Assembly: GCF_012274265.1 (NCBI RefSeq)
Contig: NZ_JAANYY010000004.1
Span: 248,001-312,000 of the forward strand
Reading direction: 5' to 3'
DNA from: Sphingopyxis microcysteis
GTDB taxonomy: Bacteria > Pseudomonadota > Alphaproteobacteria > Sphingomonadales > Sphingomonadaceae
Length of the DNA stretch: 64,000 nt
Each line of letters starts with the position of its first letter. Within the stretch, counting starts at the first letter, position 1. This document shows, piece after piece, positions 16,016 through 24,593 of this stretch. The notes under the pieces were generated by a model that ran no database searches, was not told the origin of the DNA, and worked only from the letters and a program-made list of their open reading frames with translations. The translations under genes were made by a program, and so were the position numbers.

Positions 16016-16040
16016 GCCGGATATGGCATAACATGACAAA
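16016..16040 (-). promoter_or_regulatory. possible Zur-type operator upstream of merC-like gene
   Basis: ATATGGCATAACATGACA overlaps the promoter region of the MerC-domain gene. It contains ATAACAT, one half of the Zur box known in proteobacteria (GTTATAnTATAAC core), with a degenerate second half. Weak match only. Confidence 0.3.
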
Positions 16041-16074
16041 GGTTACAATGTCACATCGTCCTTATCGCGCATTT

Positions 16075-16527
16075 TTAGGGCGGTGACGTCGACGGCGAGG
16101 TCGGGGCGAGCCGCTCGGCAAAGAGCTGGCGACTGGGGATCAGGTCGGTCAGCGCGTAGCGGTCGAGACGCGCAAGGAAATCGCCGACCGCCAGCGACAG
16201 CGCGCCTTGCAGTCCGCAAACCCCCGCGACCGGGCAGCCATTGGATCCTGCATCGAAACATTCGACAAAGCCGTCGAGCGTTTCGATGTCGCGGACGACC
16301 GATCCGACGTTGATTTCTTCGGCCGGGCGCGCGAGCGAGAGCCCGCCGCCGCGTCCGCGCCGGGCGACCACATAGCCAAGCTCGGCCAGTCGGCCCGCGA
16401 CCTTCATCAGATGGTGCCGCGAAATGCCATAGGCGTCGGCAATATCGTCCACCGCCAGCTGACCGCCATGGGTGGCCAGCATCATCAGGGTGCGAAGCGC
16501 ATAGTCGGTTTGAAGGTTGAGCCGCAT
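16075..16527 (-). CDS. Rrf2-family regulator (NsrR-like, Fe-S)
   Basis: A 150-aa Rrf2-type repressor. MRLNLQTDYALRTLMMLATHGG is the canonical start, with a winged HTH at about residues 25-55 (VDDIADAYGISRHHLMKVAGRLAELGYV) and a wing RGRGGGLSLARP. Three cysteines at 90, 98 and 104 (ECFDAGSNGCPVAGVCGL) can ligate an Fe-S cluster, as in NsrR. It is divergent from a truncated haemoglobin operon, the classic arrangement of a nitric-oxide sensor. The C terminus is Pro/Ser-rich. NsrR identity is inferred; IscR lacks this context. Confidence 0.87.
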   Translation of the reverse strand: MRLNLQTDYALRTLMMLATHGGQLAVDDIADAYGISRHHLMKVAGRLAELGYVVARRGRGGGLSLARPAEEINVGSVVRDIETLDGFVECFDAGSNGCPVAGVCGLQGALSLAVGDFLARLDRYALTDLIPSRQLFAERLAPTSPSTSPP

Positions 16528-16611
16528 ATAAGGTGCATATGAGATATTGCTTTAAAAGGCAAAGCGCTTTAAAGGGTATTTCATATACCACTTAGCACCG
16601 GAACGATCCCG
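16528..16611. promoter_or_regulatory. divergent promoter region of the NO-response module
   Basis: 84 bases between the Rrf2 start and the haemoglobin start. They contain AAGGTGCATATGAGATATTGC (first half like the NsrR half-site AAGATGCAT), a perfect palindrome AAAGCGCTTT (16561-16570), and GGTAT-TTCAT-ATACC (16575-16589). Any of these could be the operator. Confidence 0.5.
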
Positions 16612-17079
16612 ATGACGACCAGTCCCCATGCCACCGCGGCGCGCCAGTCGAAACGCGAAGCCGCCGAGGCGTTGCAAATCGACCCCGGCTTCATCCGGCA
16701 GATGGTCGAAGAATTTTACGCGACGATCCGTAGCGACGCCCGGCTGGGGCCGATCTTTGCCGCGCGCATTGCCGATTGGGACGAACATCTCGATCGCATG
16801 ACCGCCTTTTGGTCGTCGGTGCTCCACGAAAGCGGCGGGTTTCGGGGCAATCCGATGGCCAAGCATATCGCGATCCCGGGTGTCGAGCGCGATGACTTCC
16901 TCCACTGGCTCGCGCTGTTCGGCGCGACGCTCGACCGGCTCGAACGCGACCCGCGCGCGACGCAGCTGATCGCCGCGCGGGCGCGGATGATCGCCGACAG
17001 CCTGCTGACCGGAATTCGCATCCACCGCGACGGTCGCACCGACGCTGACGCTCTGAAAGGACTGGAAGATGCTGGATGA
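16612..17079 (+). CDS. group III truncated haemoglobin
   Basis: A 155-aa trHb group III protein that binds haem and O2 or NO in the cytoplasm. PGFIRQMVEEFYATIRSDARLGPIFAARI is the start of the fold. FWSSVLHESGGFRGNPMAKHIAIPGVERDDFLHWLALF contains the proximal histidine region. Its position opposite an NsrR-like regulator and upstream of a DUF1971 gene points to NO handling. It overlaps the next gene by 11 bases. Confidence 0.9.
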   Translation: MTTSPHATAARQSKREAAEALQIDPGFIRQMVEEFYATIRSDARLGPIFAARIADWDEHLDRMTAFWSSVLHESGGFRGNPMAKHIAIPGVERDDFLHWLALFGATLDRLERDPRATQLIAARARMIADSLLTGIRIHRDGRTDADALKGLEDAG

Positions 17080-17512
17080 AATGAACCTCTATGCCATGAC
17101 CGACCCGCCGGGACGGAGCGCGCCCGACCCGCATGCGTATCGACCGGTATCGATCCCGGCTCATCCGGCGCATAATGCGTTGCAGGTTCCCGCGGCGATC
17201 TGGCGGGTGATGTTCGGCTGTTACGGCATCTTCCTCGGCGGGCTGCTCTATGCCACCGGTCGCGATGGCGAGGCGCTGTTCATGATCGCGATCAGCATCG
17301 GCTACACCATCCTCTATTTCGGATTGAGCGGGGTGTTGATCGGCCTCGACGGCCATGCCGCGCGGCCTGACCAGATCGCTGTGCGCGGCGACCTCGATAC
17401 GTGGACCGGCCCGATGTCGCCGGGCGCGGTCGCGGGGCAGATCCTGACCATTCCGGTCTGTCTTGCCCTGTTCGGGGTCATCATTGCGGTGATCCGGGCG
17501 ACGGTGGGATGA
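17069..17512 (+). CDS. membrane protein in NO-type operon, unknown
   Basis: 147 aa. After a 45-residue Pro-rich N-terminal part come three or four TM helices: AIWRVMFGCYGIFLGGLLYATG, ALFMIAISIGYTILYFGLSGVLIGL and AGQILTIPVCLALFGVIIAVI. The start overlaps the haemoglobin gene and the stop overlaps the DUF1971 start (ATGA), so the three are translationally coupled. The family is not recognised. Confidence 0.7.
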   Translation: MLDEMNLYAMTDPPGRSAPDPHAYRPVSIPAHPAHNALQVPAAIWRVMFGCYGIFLGGLLYATGRDGEALFMIAISIGYTILYFGLSGVLIGLDGHAARPDQIAVRGDLDTWTGPMSPGAVAGQILTIPVCLALFGVIIAVIRATVG

Positions 17513-17832
17513 CGGCCACGCGCTTGCCGGATGATTGCGAAGCCTATCGGCGGCTTGGCCCCTTTACTGCGGCGACGCTGCCGCTCGGTTTGCTCCGCGC
17601 GCACGCGCTGAAGCAGGGATGCTGGGGCGTGCTGGCGGTCGAGGCCGGTTCGGTCGGCTTTGTCTGGGAGGATGCGCCCGACGGGCCGATCCGTCTTGAC
17701 GCGGGTGACAGCATCGTGATTCCCCCTGAACGGCGCCACCACCTCGCCGTCGACAGCGAATTCATGCTGGCGATTGGGCTCTACCGCCAATCGATACGAT
17801 CGGCGGAGGAACCCTTCGTGGCTAGTTCTTAG
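17509..17832 (+). CDS. DUF1971 (YeaR/TehB-like) cupin-type protein
   Basis: A 107-aa small beta-sandwich protein of the DUF1971 family. It shows DCEAYRRLGPFTAATLPLGLLRAHALKQGCWGVLAVEAGSV and IPPERRHHLAVDSEFMLAIGLYR. In E. coli yeaR is an NO/nitrate-responsive (NsrR) gene, which fits the regulator and haemoglobin here. The biochemical role is unknown. The stop overlaps that of the convergent acyl-CoA ligase by four bases. Confidence 0.85.
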   Translation: MTATRLPDDCEAYRRLGPFTAATLPLGLLRAHALKQGCWGVLAVEAGSVGFVWEDAPDGPIRLDAGDSIVIPPERRHHLAVDSEFMLAIGLYRQSIRSAEEPFVASS

Positions 17833-19499
17833 CCGGCGCCCTCTTCGGCGCGCAGCGCCTTGCGGTCGAGCTTGCCGATCATCGTCTTGGGCAGGTTCAG
17901 GCGCACTTCGACCGCGATCACGCGCTCATGCTTGCCGAGCTGCGGGTTGAGCCAGGCGGCTAGTGCTTCGCCCGACACGTCATATCCTTCCTCGAGCGTG
18001 ACAAAGGCCTTGGGCGCTTCGCCGCGATAGGCGTCGGGAACGCCGAGTACGATCGCTTCCTTGACCGCGGGATGCTCGTAGAGATGCGCCTCGATCACGC
18101 TTGGATAGACTTTGAAGCCGCCGACTGCGATCATGTCCTTCAGCCGGTCGACGATGCGGATATAGCCGCCGTCCTCGACCACCGCGACGTCGCCGGTGCG
18201 CAGCCAGCCGTCGGCGGTGAAGCTGTCGAGATCGGCGTCTGGGCGATTCCAATAGCCCTGCATGATCTGCGGCCCCTTGACTGCGAGCTCGCCGGGCTCG
18301 CCGTCGGGTGCGTCCTTCGACGGGTCTTCCTTGTCGAGCAGGCGGATGTGCGTCGCGGGGAGCGGCTGGCCGATCGTGCCGGGGCGGACCGGGCCGTCAT
18401 AGGGGTTGGTCGCGACCACCCCCGAACTTTCGGTGAGGCCATAGCCCTCGACCAGCGAGGCGCCGGTCGCCGCGGTGAATTTTTCGCGTAGCTCGGCGGG
18501 CATCGGCGCGCCGCCCGAGATGCAGATGCGCAGCGAAGAGAAGTCGGTCTTGGCGAGGTCGGGATGGTCGAGCAGCGCCTGATACATCGTCGGCACCCCG
18601 GGGAGCGCCGTCGTCCGCGTCCGGGTGATCGCGGCGAGCGCCTGTCTGGCGTCGAAGCGCGGCAGCATGGTGATCGTGCCGCCGTTGAGGACAGTGCGGT
18701 TGAGTACGCAGGTGTTGGCAAAGACGTGAAAGAAGGGAAGGACGCCGAGGATGCGGTCGTCGGCCTGATGGTCTGGATCGATGGCATTCACCTGCCGCGC
18801 GTTGGCGGTCAGATTCTGGTGCGTCAGCTTCGCGCCCTTGGGCGTACCGGTGGTGCCGCCGGTATATTGGATCAGCGCGATGTCGCGCTCGGGATCGATC
18901 GCGACCGGATCGGGGCGACCGCCGTTGGCGATCAGCGCCGAAAATCGGACGATGCGCGGATCGGTGGGCAGGGGCGCGATCTCGGCGCGCTTGAACAATC
19001 GGTAGAGCGCGGACTTCGCGGCGGAGAGGCCGCCCGCGACCGAGCCGACGACGAGCCGCTGGAGGCTCGACCCGTCGAGGACTTTCAACGCGGTCGGCAG
19101 CAGCGCCGCGGCGCTGACGGTGAACAGCGTATCGGTCCCCGAATCCTCGACCTGATCCTCGAGCTCGCGCGCCGTGTACAGCGGCGAGAAATTGACCACC
19201 GTCGCGCCGATTGCCAGCGCGCCATAATAGGCTGCGACATAGTGCGGCACATTGGGCAGGAACAGCCCGACCCGGCTGCCCTTGCCGATCCCCAGTTGTT
19301 GCAGCCCGCGCGCGACCCGCGCGGCACCGCGGGCGACCTCGGCATAGCTGAAGCGGCGACCCATGAAGTCGAGCATGGCGGCATCCCCGCGCCGCGCCAC
19401 GCTGGCGGCGAGCATTTCGGGAAGCGAAAGCGGCGCGAATGTCTGATCCCAGGCCGTCGGATGCTGATAGTCGGTCGACCAGGAATATTCGCTAGGCAT
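17829..19499 (-). CDS. long-chain fatty acid--CoA ligase (AMP-binding enzyme)
   Basis: 556 aa, ANL superfamily. It activates a fatty (or other) acid through an acyl-adenylate to the CoA thioester. The P-loop-like motif YTGGTTGTPKGAKLTH is at about residue 210. GYGLTESSGV, GWLRTGDVAVVEDGGYIRIVDRLKDMI and the C-terminal lysine (PKTMIGKLDRKALR) are present. ATG 19499 gives the usual N terminus MPSEYSWSTDY; ATG 19520 is possible. A palindrome CTGACACTAGGGTCAG (19534-19549) upstream may be a TetR-type operator. Confidence 0.92.
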   Translation of the reverse strand: MPSEYSWSTDYQHPTAWDQTFAPLSLPEMLAASVARRGDAAMLDFMGRRFSYAEVARGAARVARGLQQLGIGKGSRVGLFLPNVPHYVAAYYGALAIGATVVNFSPLYTARELEDQVEDSGTDTLFTVSAAALLPTALKVLDGSSLQRLVVGSVAGGLSAAKSALYRLFKRAEIAPLPTDPRIVRFSALIANGGRPDPVAIDPERDIALIQYTGGTTGTPKGAKLTHQNLTANARQVNAIDPDHQADDRILGVLPFFHVFANTCVLNRTVLNGGTITMLPRFDARQALAAITRTRTTALPGVPTMYQALLDHPDLAKTDFSSLRICISGGAPMPAELREKFTAATGASLVEGYGLTESSGVVATNPYDGPVRPGTIGQPLPATHIRLLDKEDPSKDAPDGEPGELAVKGPQIMQGYWNRPDADLDSFTADGWLRTGDVAVVEDGGYIRIVDRLKDMIAVGGFKVYPSVIEAHLYEHPAVKEAIVLGVPDAYRGEAPKAFVTLEEGYDVSGEALAAWLNPQLGKHERVIAVEVRLNLPKTMIGKLDRKALRAEEGAG

Positions 19500-19533
19500 C
19501 GCCGGTAAAAATCCTCTCATCCTGTTGGCATTC

Positions 19534-19549
19534 CTGACACTAGGGTCAG
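19534..19549. promoter_or_regulatory. palindrome upstream of acyl-CoA ligase
   Basis: CTGAC-A-CTAG-G-GTCAG, 16 bp with a single mismatched pair, 35 bases before the ligase start. The size and shape suit a TetR-family operator, the regulators that commonly control fatty-acid activation. No cognate gene is adjacent. Confidence 0.4.
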
Positions 19550-19633
19550 TAAGCCGACATCGCAACCGGGCGTGCTTGCGGCGCGCGGTCGGCGCCGCTA
19601 GGCAGGGCCATCTTTCTCGCCAGGGGTTTTGCC

Positions 19634-20188
19634 ATGTTGCAGCTGTCGTCGCGCATTGCCGTATCACTCGCCATCCTTGCCGGTGCCGCGGCGCTGCCTG
19701 CGGCCGCGAAGGACAAGGCGCCGCCGCCGCGCCCGGCGCAGATCCAGGAACTTTACGCCTGCCGTGACATCGCCGATGCAGCGGCGCGGCTGGCCTGTTT
19801 CGACCGCGAGGTCGGCGAACTGTCGGCTGCCGATACGGCGCGCGAGATCACCTTTGCCGACCGCGCGACGATGAAAAAGGCGCGGCGTGGGCTGTTCGGC
19901 TTTTCGCTGCCCAATCTTGGTAGCCTGTTCGGCGGCGATGATGACGACGATAGAGACGAAGACAAGATCACCGCGATCGACACGACGATCGAATCGGTGT
20001 CGATGGATCGATCGGGCAAATATCGGCTGACGGTCGAGGGCGGCGCGGTGTGGGTGCAGATCGACGGCGTCGGATCGGTCCGCGAACCGCGCGTCGGCGA
20101 CAAGATCAACATCAAGGCGGCGGCGATGGGCAGCTATTTTGCCAAGATCGAGGGACAGCGGCCGTTCCGCATGCGCCGCGAACGCTGA
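19634..20188 (+). CDS. secreted protein with Asp-rich stretch, unknown
   Basis: 184 aa. The signal peptide MLQLSSRIAVSLAILAGAAALPAAA is cut before KDK. A motif CRDIADAAARLACFDREVGEL, seen at the start of many exported proteins (including VasI-like ones), is followed by an acidic run GGDDDDDRDEDK at about 98-109. A small beta domain (IESVSMDRSGKYRLTVEGGAVWVQIDGVGSV...GSYFAKIEGQRPFRMRR) closes the protein. No enzyme motif is seen. Confidence 0.7.
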   Translation: MLQLSSRIAVSLAILAGAAALPAAAKDKAPPPRPAQIQELYACRDIADAAARLACFDREVGELSAADTAREITFADRATMKKARRGLFGFSLPNLGSLFGGDDDDDRDEDKITAIDTTIESVSMDRSGKYRLTVEGGAVWVQIDGVGSVREPRVGDKINIKAAAMGSYFAKIEGQRPFRMRRER

Positions 20189-20224
20189 CGCCGATCGCCC
20201 ATAGCTGCGATTGGCCGGGCGCCG

Positions 20225-22045
20225 ATGCCGGATAGTGCTGCCATCCCCACGCCGGGTGTCGGCGCGTCGCCGTTCGTGCTGCTCGACGATGCCCGGACGC
20301 GCGGCGCCGCGCCGGCGCGGCTGTTCACCAATCCGGTCGATCTATTGACCGCCGAAAAGCCGCATGACGTCCCGGCGCTGCTGGGCGCGATCGAGCGCGC
20401 GACGGCGCGGGGTCTCTATGCCGCCGGTTATCTGACGTATGAAGCCGGGCAGGGGCTCAGCACCGCGTGGCGGGGACCGCAGGTTGAGGGCGCGAGCGAC
20501 GGGCCGCTCGGCTGGTTCGGATTGTTCGAGACGGTCGAACGGATCGATGCCGATGAAGTGCCGGGGCGGCTGCCTGATCCCGCCAGCGCCTGGATCGGCG
20601 CGATGGCGCCGCGGGTGGCGCGCGCCGACTATATCGCGGCGGTCGAAGCGGTGCTCGCCTATATCGCCGCGGGCGACATTTATCAGGCGAACCTGACCTT
20701 TCGCGCCGACGTGCCGGTGCTGGGCAATCCACTGGCGATCCATGCGCGGCTGCGGCAGACGGCGCGCGCGGGCTATGGCGGGGTGATCTGGACCGGCGAC
20801 CGTGCGATCGTGTCGCATTCGCCCGAGCTGTTCTTCGCGCTGCGCGACGGCCAGGTGATGGCGCGGCCGATGAAGGGCACCGCGGCAAGGCTGCCCGATG
20901 CCGATGCCGACGCGGCGGCGGCGCGCACGCTGGCCGAGGATCCCAAGCAACGCGCCGAAAACCTGATGATCGTCGATCTGATCCGCAACGATCTGTCGCG
21001 CGTCGCGGTGCCGGGTTCGGTGGCGGTCCCCGACCTGTTTCGCGTCGAAAGCTTTCCGACGATCCACCAGCTGGTGTCCGACGTCAGCGCGCGCCTTCCC
21101 GAAGGCATTGGCGCGGTCGATGTGCTGCGTGCCGCCTTTCCGTGCGGGTCGATCACCGGCGCCCCCAAGGTCCGGGCGATGGAGATCATCGACGAATTGG
21201 AGGTGGGTGCACGCGGGCTGTACACCGGGTCGATCGGCTTTATCGAACCGGGCGGCGACGCGGCGTTCAATGTGGCGATCCGCACGCTGGTGTTTCCCCG
21301 CGCCAATGGCTTGCCAGAAGGCGCAAATCGCGCCACGCTGGGATTGGGTTCGGGAATTGTTGCCGACAGCGGGCCGGCTGACGAATGGCGTGAATGTCTG
21401 GCAAAGGGGGAGTTTGTGGGGGCAGCGGGGGCGCATTTCGACCTGATCGAAACCATGTTCTTTGATCCCGTCGAAGGGGTTCAGCGGCTGGAAGGGCATT
21501 TGGCGCGGATGAAGGCGAGCGCCGAAACGCTGGGCTTCCGGTTCGACCGGCACGGCGCGCGCAACAGCCTGCAATCGGCGACCTTTCGCTTGCGCAGCGC
21601 GGCGCGGGTGCGGATGCGGCTGGCGCCGTCGGGCGCGCTGGCGGTCGAGGTGTCGCCGCTGCCGCGACTGGCCGAACTGCCGGTGCCGGTGGCAGTGTGC
21701 CCGGCGCCACTGGCGGCTGACGATTTCCGCCTGAATCACAAAACCAGCCAGCGTGCCGCCTATGACGATGCACGCAAGGAAAGCGGCGCCGTCGAGGTCG
21801 TGTTTGTCGACGAACCGGGTTTTGTCACCGAGGGCAGCTGGAGCAATATCTTTGTCGAACGCGACGGCCAGCTGCTGACCCCGCCGCTGGCATTGGGGCT
21901 GCTTCCCGGCGTGCTGCGCGCCGAGCTGATCGACAAGGGGCGCGCGGTCGAATCGCATCTGCGACTGGCCGATCTGGCGAACGGCTTCTTTATCGGCAAT
22001 TCGCTGCGCGGGCTCATCCCGGCGCGGCTGGTCGACTCGACCTGA
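20225..22045 (+). CDS. pabB: aminodeoxychorismate synthase I fused to aminodeoxychorismate lyase
   Basis: 606-aa bifunctional enzyme of p-aminobenzoate (folate) synthesis. Residues about 1-400 are PabB (chorismate-binding; SHSPELFFALRDGQVMARPMKGTAAR, FPCGSITGAPKVRAMEIIDELE). Residues about 410-606 are a class IV PLP aminotransferase-fold PabC domain (LNHKTSQRAAYDDARKESGAVEVVFVDEPGFVTEGSWSNIFVE with the active-site Lys in NHKTS, then LPGVLRAELI). This fusion is common in alphaproteobacteria. The glutamine amidotransferase partner is not in the window. ATG 20225 is 37 bases after the preceding stop, so a shared transcript is possible. Confidence 0.92.
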   Translation: MPDSAAIPTPGVGASPFVLLDDARTRGAAPARLFTNPVDLLTAEKPHDVPALLGAIERATARGLYAAGYLTYEAGQGLSTAWRGPQVEGASDGPLGWFGLFETVERIDADEVPGRLPDPASAWIGAMAPRVARADYIAAVEAVLAYIAAGDIYQANLTFRADVPVLGNPLAIHARLRQTARAGYGGVIWTGDRAIVSHSPELFFALRDGQVMARPMKGTAARLPDADADAAAARTLAEDPKQRAENLMIVDLIRNDLSRVAVPGSVAVPDLFRVESFPTIHQLVSDVSARLPEGIGAVDVLRAAFPCGSITGAPKVRAMEIIDELEVGARGLYTGSIGFIEPGGDAAFNVAIRTLVFPRANGLPEGANRATLGLGSGIVADSGPADEWRECLAKGEFVGAAGAHFDLIETMFFDPVEGVQRLEGHLARMKASAETLGFRFDRHGARNSLQSATFRLRSAARVRMRLAPSGALAVEVSPLPRLAELPVPVAVCPAPLAADDFRLNHKTSQRAAYDDARKESGAVEVVFVDEPGFVTEGSWSNIFVERDGQLLTPPLALGLLPGVLRAELIDKGRAVESHLRLADLANGFFIGNSLRGLIPARLVDST

Positions 22046-22058
22046 CGTTTCCATTTGC

Positions 22059-22136
22059 CGTCACCCCGGCGCAGGCCGGGGTCTCGCCGGTGCGTCAGGT
22101 AGCTAGGGCGAGATCCCGGCCTTCGCCGGGATGACC
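22059..22136. repeat. extragenic palindrome, family A, copy 4
   Basis: CGTCACCCCGGCGCAGGCCG and the opposite arm ATCCCGGCCTTCGCCGGGAT surround a short centre. It lies in the 223-base gap between pabBC and the aminotransferase. The rest of that gap (22137-22250) shows no other structure. Confidence 0.88.
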
Positions 22137-22268
22137 GCATCTTGAGTAGTGCATAGGTAAATTATCAACCAGCGCGCTTGCGAATTCGGGGCGGAGGCTT
22201 TAGGCGCGGCCCCGCGCAATTTCCTGTCAAATCGCCGCCTGTCCGCGCAAGCCACGGAAAGAAGTCTG

Positions 22269-23480
22269 ATGTCGCTGAAGCCGCATATCTCCGCTGCCCT
22301 CAACCGTATCCAGCCCTCGGCGACGCTCGCGATGACCGCGCGCGTGTCGGCGCTGAAAGCCGCGGGCGTCGATGTGATTGGCCTCAGCGCGGGCGAACCC
22401 GATTTCGATACCCCCGATTTCGTCAAGGAAGCCGCGATCGAGGCAATCCGTAATGGCCAGACCAAATATACTTTGGTCGATGGCACGGTGGCGCTGAAGG
22501 AAGCGATCCGCGGCAAGTTCCGCCGCGACAACGGGCTCGATTTCGGGCTCGACCAGATTTCGGTCAACGTCGGCGGCAAGCACACACTGTTCAACGCGCT
22601 GGTCGCGACCGTCGACAAGGGCGACGAGGTCATCATCCCCGCGCCCTATTGGGTGAGCTATCCCGATATTGTCGCTTTCGCGGGCGGCAAGCCCGTGGTC
22701 ATCGAGGGCAGCGCGGCGCAGAATTACAAGATCACCCCGGCGCAGCTCGACGCCGCCATCACCCCGAAAACGCGTTGGGTGATGCTCAATTCGCCGTCGA
22801 ACCCGTCGGGCGCCGCCTATTCGGGTGAGGAACTCGACGCGCTGGGCGAAGTCATCCGCCGCCACCCGCATGTGATGGTGATGACCGACGATATGTACGA
22901 GCATGTCTGGTACGCCGATTTCGAATTTTCGACCTTTGCCCAGCGTTGCCCCGACCTGATCGACCGCATCCTGACCGTGAACGGCTGTTCGAAAGCCTAT
23001 GCGATGACCGGCTGGCGCATCGGTTACGCGGGCGGTCCGGCCTGGCTGATCAAGGCGATGGGTAAATTGCAGTCGCAATCGACGTCGAACCCCTGTTCGA
23101 TCGCGCAGGCCGCCGCCGCCGCCGCACTCGGCGGGCCGCAGCAGTTCCTCGACGACCGCAATGCGGCGTTCAAGAAACGCCGCGACATGGTGGTCGCGAT
23201 GCTCAACGACGCGCCGGGCCTCAATTGCCCGACCCCCGACGGCGCCTTTTACGTCTATCCCGACGCCAGCGGCTGCATCGGCAAGACGACGCCCGACGGC
23301 AAGCTGATCGACAGCGACGAAGCGCTGATCGACTATTTCCTCGACAGCGCCAAGGTCGCGGCGGTGCATGGCGCCGCCTTTGGCCTGTCGCCCGCGTTCC
23401 GCGTCTCCTATGCGACGTCGGAAGCGGTGCTCAAGGAAGCGTGCGTGCGGATCCAGCAGGCGTGCGCCGCGCTGCGCTGA
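22269..23480 (+). CDS. aspC: PLP-dependent aspartate aminotransferase
   Basis: 403 aa, fold-type I aminotransferase class I (Ib subgroup), interconverting aspartate/2-oxoglutarate and oxaloacetate/glutamate. It shows GLSAGEPDFDTPDFVKEAA, SVNVGGKHTLFNAL, SPSNPSGAAYS and the PLP lysine in NGCSKAYAMTGWRIGYAGGP (K near residue 240). It ends AFRVSYATSEAVLKEACVRIQ with the carboxylate-binding Arg. Substrate preference within the family cannot be fixed from sequence alone. Confidence 0.9.
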   Translation: MSLKPHISAALNRIQPSATLAMTARVSALKAAGVDVIGLSAGEPDFDTPDFVKEAAIEAIRNGQTKYTLVDGTVALKEAIRGKFRRDNGLDFGLDQISVNVGGKHTLFNALVATVDKGDEVIIPAPYWVSYPDIVAFAGGKPVVIEGSAAQNYKITPAQLDAAITPKTRWVMLNSPSNPSGAAYSGEELDALGEVIRRHPHVMVMTDDMYEHVWYADFEFSTFAQRCPDLIDRILTVNGCSKAYAMTGWRIGYAGGPAWLIKAMGKLQSQSTSNPCSIAQAAAAAALGGPQQFLDDRNAAFKKRRDMVVAMLNDAPGLNCPTPDGAFYVYPDASGCIGKTTPDGKLIDSDEALIDYFLDSAKVAAVHGAAFGLSPAFRVSYATSEAVLKEACVRIQQACAALR

Positions 23481-23492
23481 CGCTACCCTTTT

Positions 23493-23577
23493 CGTCATCC
23501 CGGCGAAGGCCGGGATCTCGACATCTGCGGTAATAGTGGGCCGTTAGGGCGAGACCCCGGCCTTCGCCGGGGTGACG
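23493..23577. repeat. extragenic palindrome, family A, copy 5
   Basis: CGTCATCCCGGCGAAGGCCG and the opposite arm ACCCCGGCCTTCGCCGGGGT. In the remaining 220 bases up to the next small gene I see only AT-rich promoter-like patches and no RNA gene. Confidence 0.9.
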
Positions 23578-23799
23578 GTGATAGAATGTGGACGCATTTA
23601 TGTACCGACCGGTCTTGTAATGCCGGTGGCGGAGCCTATCTGCACCTGAACGGCGGTTAAGCACCCGGTTCACCGGATAGTAAGCCATCCTGTTTAGGGT
23701 GACGGACATCACTGCACGGCTGGTCGGGGCGCGCCATATCGTCGGTGTAACCAAAGCGGCGTTGGCCGCGAACGCTATAAATGAAAAAAGAGGCTCCCC

Positions 23800-23907
23800 A
23801 TGCTCAACCTTTTCCGCTCCGACTGGTTTTTGTCGATGCTCGCCGGCTTTGCGATCGGCGCCACCTACATCGTGCTGAATCAGCCTGCGTTGCCCATCCC
23901 GGCATGA
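23800..23907 (+). CDS. 35-aa membrane peptide overlapping msrA
   Basis: ATG 23800 follows GAGGCTCCCC. The product MLNLFRSDWFLSMLAGFAIG continues into ATYIVLNQPALPIPA and stops at 23905-23907. One TM helix (residues 9-27) has a single tryptophan at the membrane edge. Its TGA overlaps the ATG of msrA (ATGA), so it is translationally coupled to an exported repair enzyme. It may help localise that enzyme, or simply be a leader for its translation. Confidence 0.6.
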   Translation: MLNLFRSDWFLSMLAGFAIGATYIVLNQPALPIPA

Positions 23908-24593
23908 AGCAAGCGGGCGGCGTACCCTTCCATCGGATCGTTGCGGCGCTTGCAGCGGGCGCGCTCGTCGCCCAATGCGCCCCGGCGCAGGCCGAAAGCG
24001 TCGTCAAACTACCCGCCGCTGTCGTCGACCCTGCGGTCAAGGGCAAGCGTGCCACCGCCGTGCTGGCGGGCGGCTGTTTCTGGGGCGTCGAGGGCGTGTT
24101 TGCCAACGTCAAAGGCGTGATCTCGGTCGAATCGGGCTATCATGGCGGCAGTGCCGCGACCGCGAAATATGAACTGACCCACGACGGCAAGTCGGGCCAT
24201 GCCGAAGCGGTGCGGATCGTCTACGATCCAACGCAGGTCAGCTATGGCAGCTTGCTGCGCGTGCTATTTTCGGTGATCGCCGACCCGACCTTGAAGAACC
24301 GTCAGGGGCCTGACGTGGGATCGCAATATCGTGCCGCGATCGTCCCGCTCGATGCGACCCAGCGCCAGGTCGCGACCGCTTATCTGGCGCAGATCGGCAA
24401 GGGCAAATATTTTGCGCGGCCGATCGTGGTCCCGGTCGAAAGCTACAAGCGTTTCTATCGCGCCGAGCCCAATCATCAGGATTTCATGCGCCGCAACCCG
24501 TCGAACGGCTATATCATGCGCTGGGATGCGCCCAAGCTGGCGGCGTTCAAGCGGTTGTTTCCGGCCATGGTGCGCGCCACCCCCGCGCCCTGA
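23904..24593 (+). CDS. msrA: peptide-methionine (S)-S-oxide reductase, exported, single-Cys
   Basis: 229 aa. The N-terminal signal peptide (MKQAGGVPFHRIVAALAAGALVAQCAPAQA) sends the enzyme to the periplasm. The MsrA core follows: AVLAGGCFWGVEGVF with the catalytic Cys, GYHGGSAATAKYELTHDGKSGHAEAVRIVYDP, GPDVGSQYRAAI and PNHQDFMRRNPSNGYI. No cysteine follows the catalytic one, so reduction must use an external thiol (1-Cys type). The start overlaps the 35-aa gene. In the longer open frame upstream, the added residues are out-of-frame reading of that small gene. Confidence 0.9.
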   Translation: MKQAGGVPFHRIVAALAAGALVAQCAPAQAESVVKLPAAVVDPAVKGKRATAVLAGGCFWGVEGVFANVKGVISVESGYHGGSAATAKYELTHDGKSGHAEAVRIVYDPTQVSYGSLLRVLFSVIADPTLKNRQGPDVGSQYRAAIVPLDATQRQVATAYLAQIGKGKYFARPIVVPVESYKRFYRAEPNHQDFMRRNPSNGYIMRWDAPKLAAFKRLFPAMVRATPAP

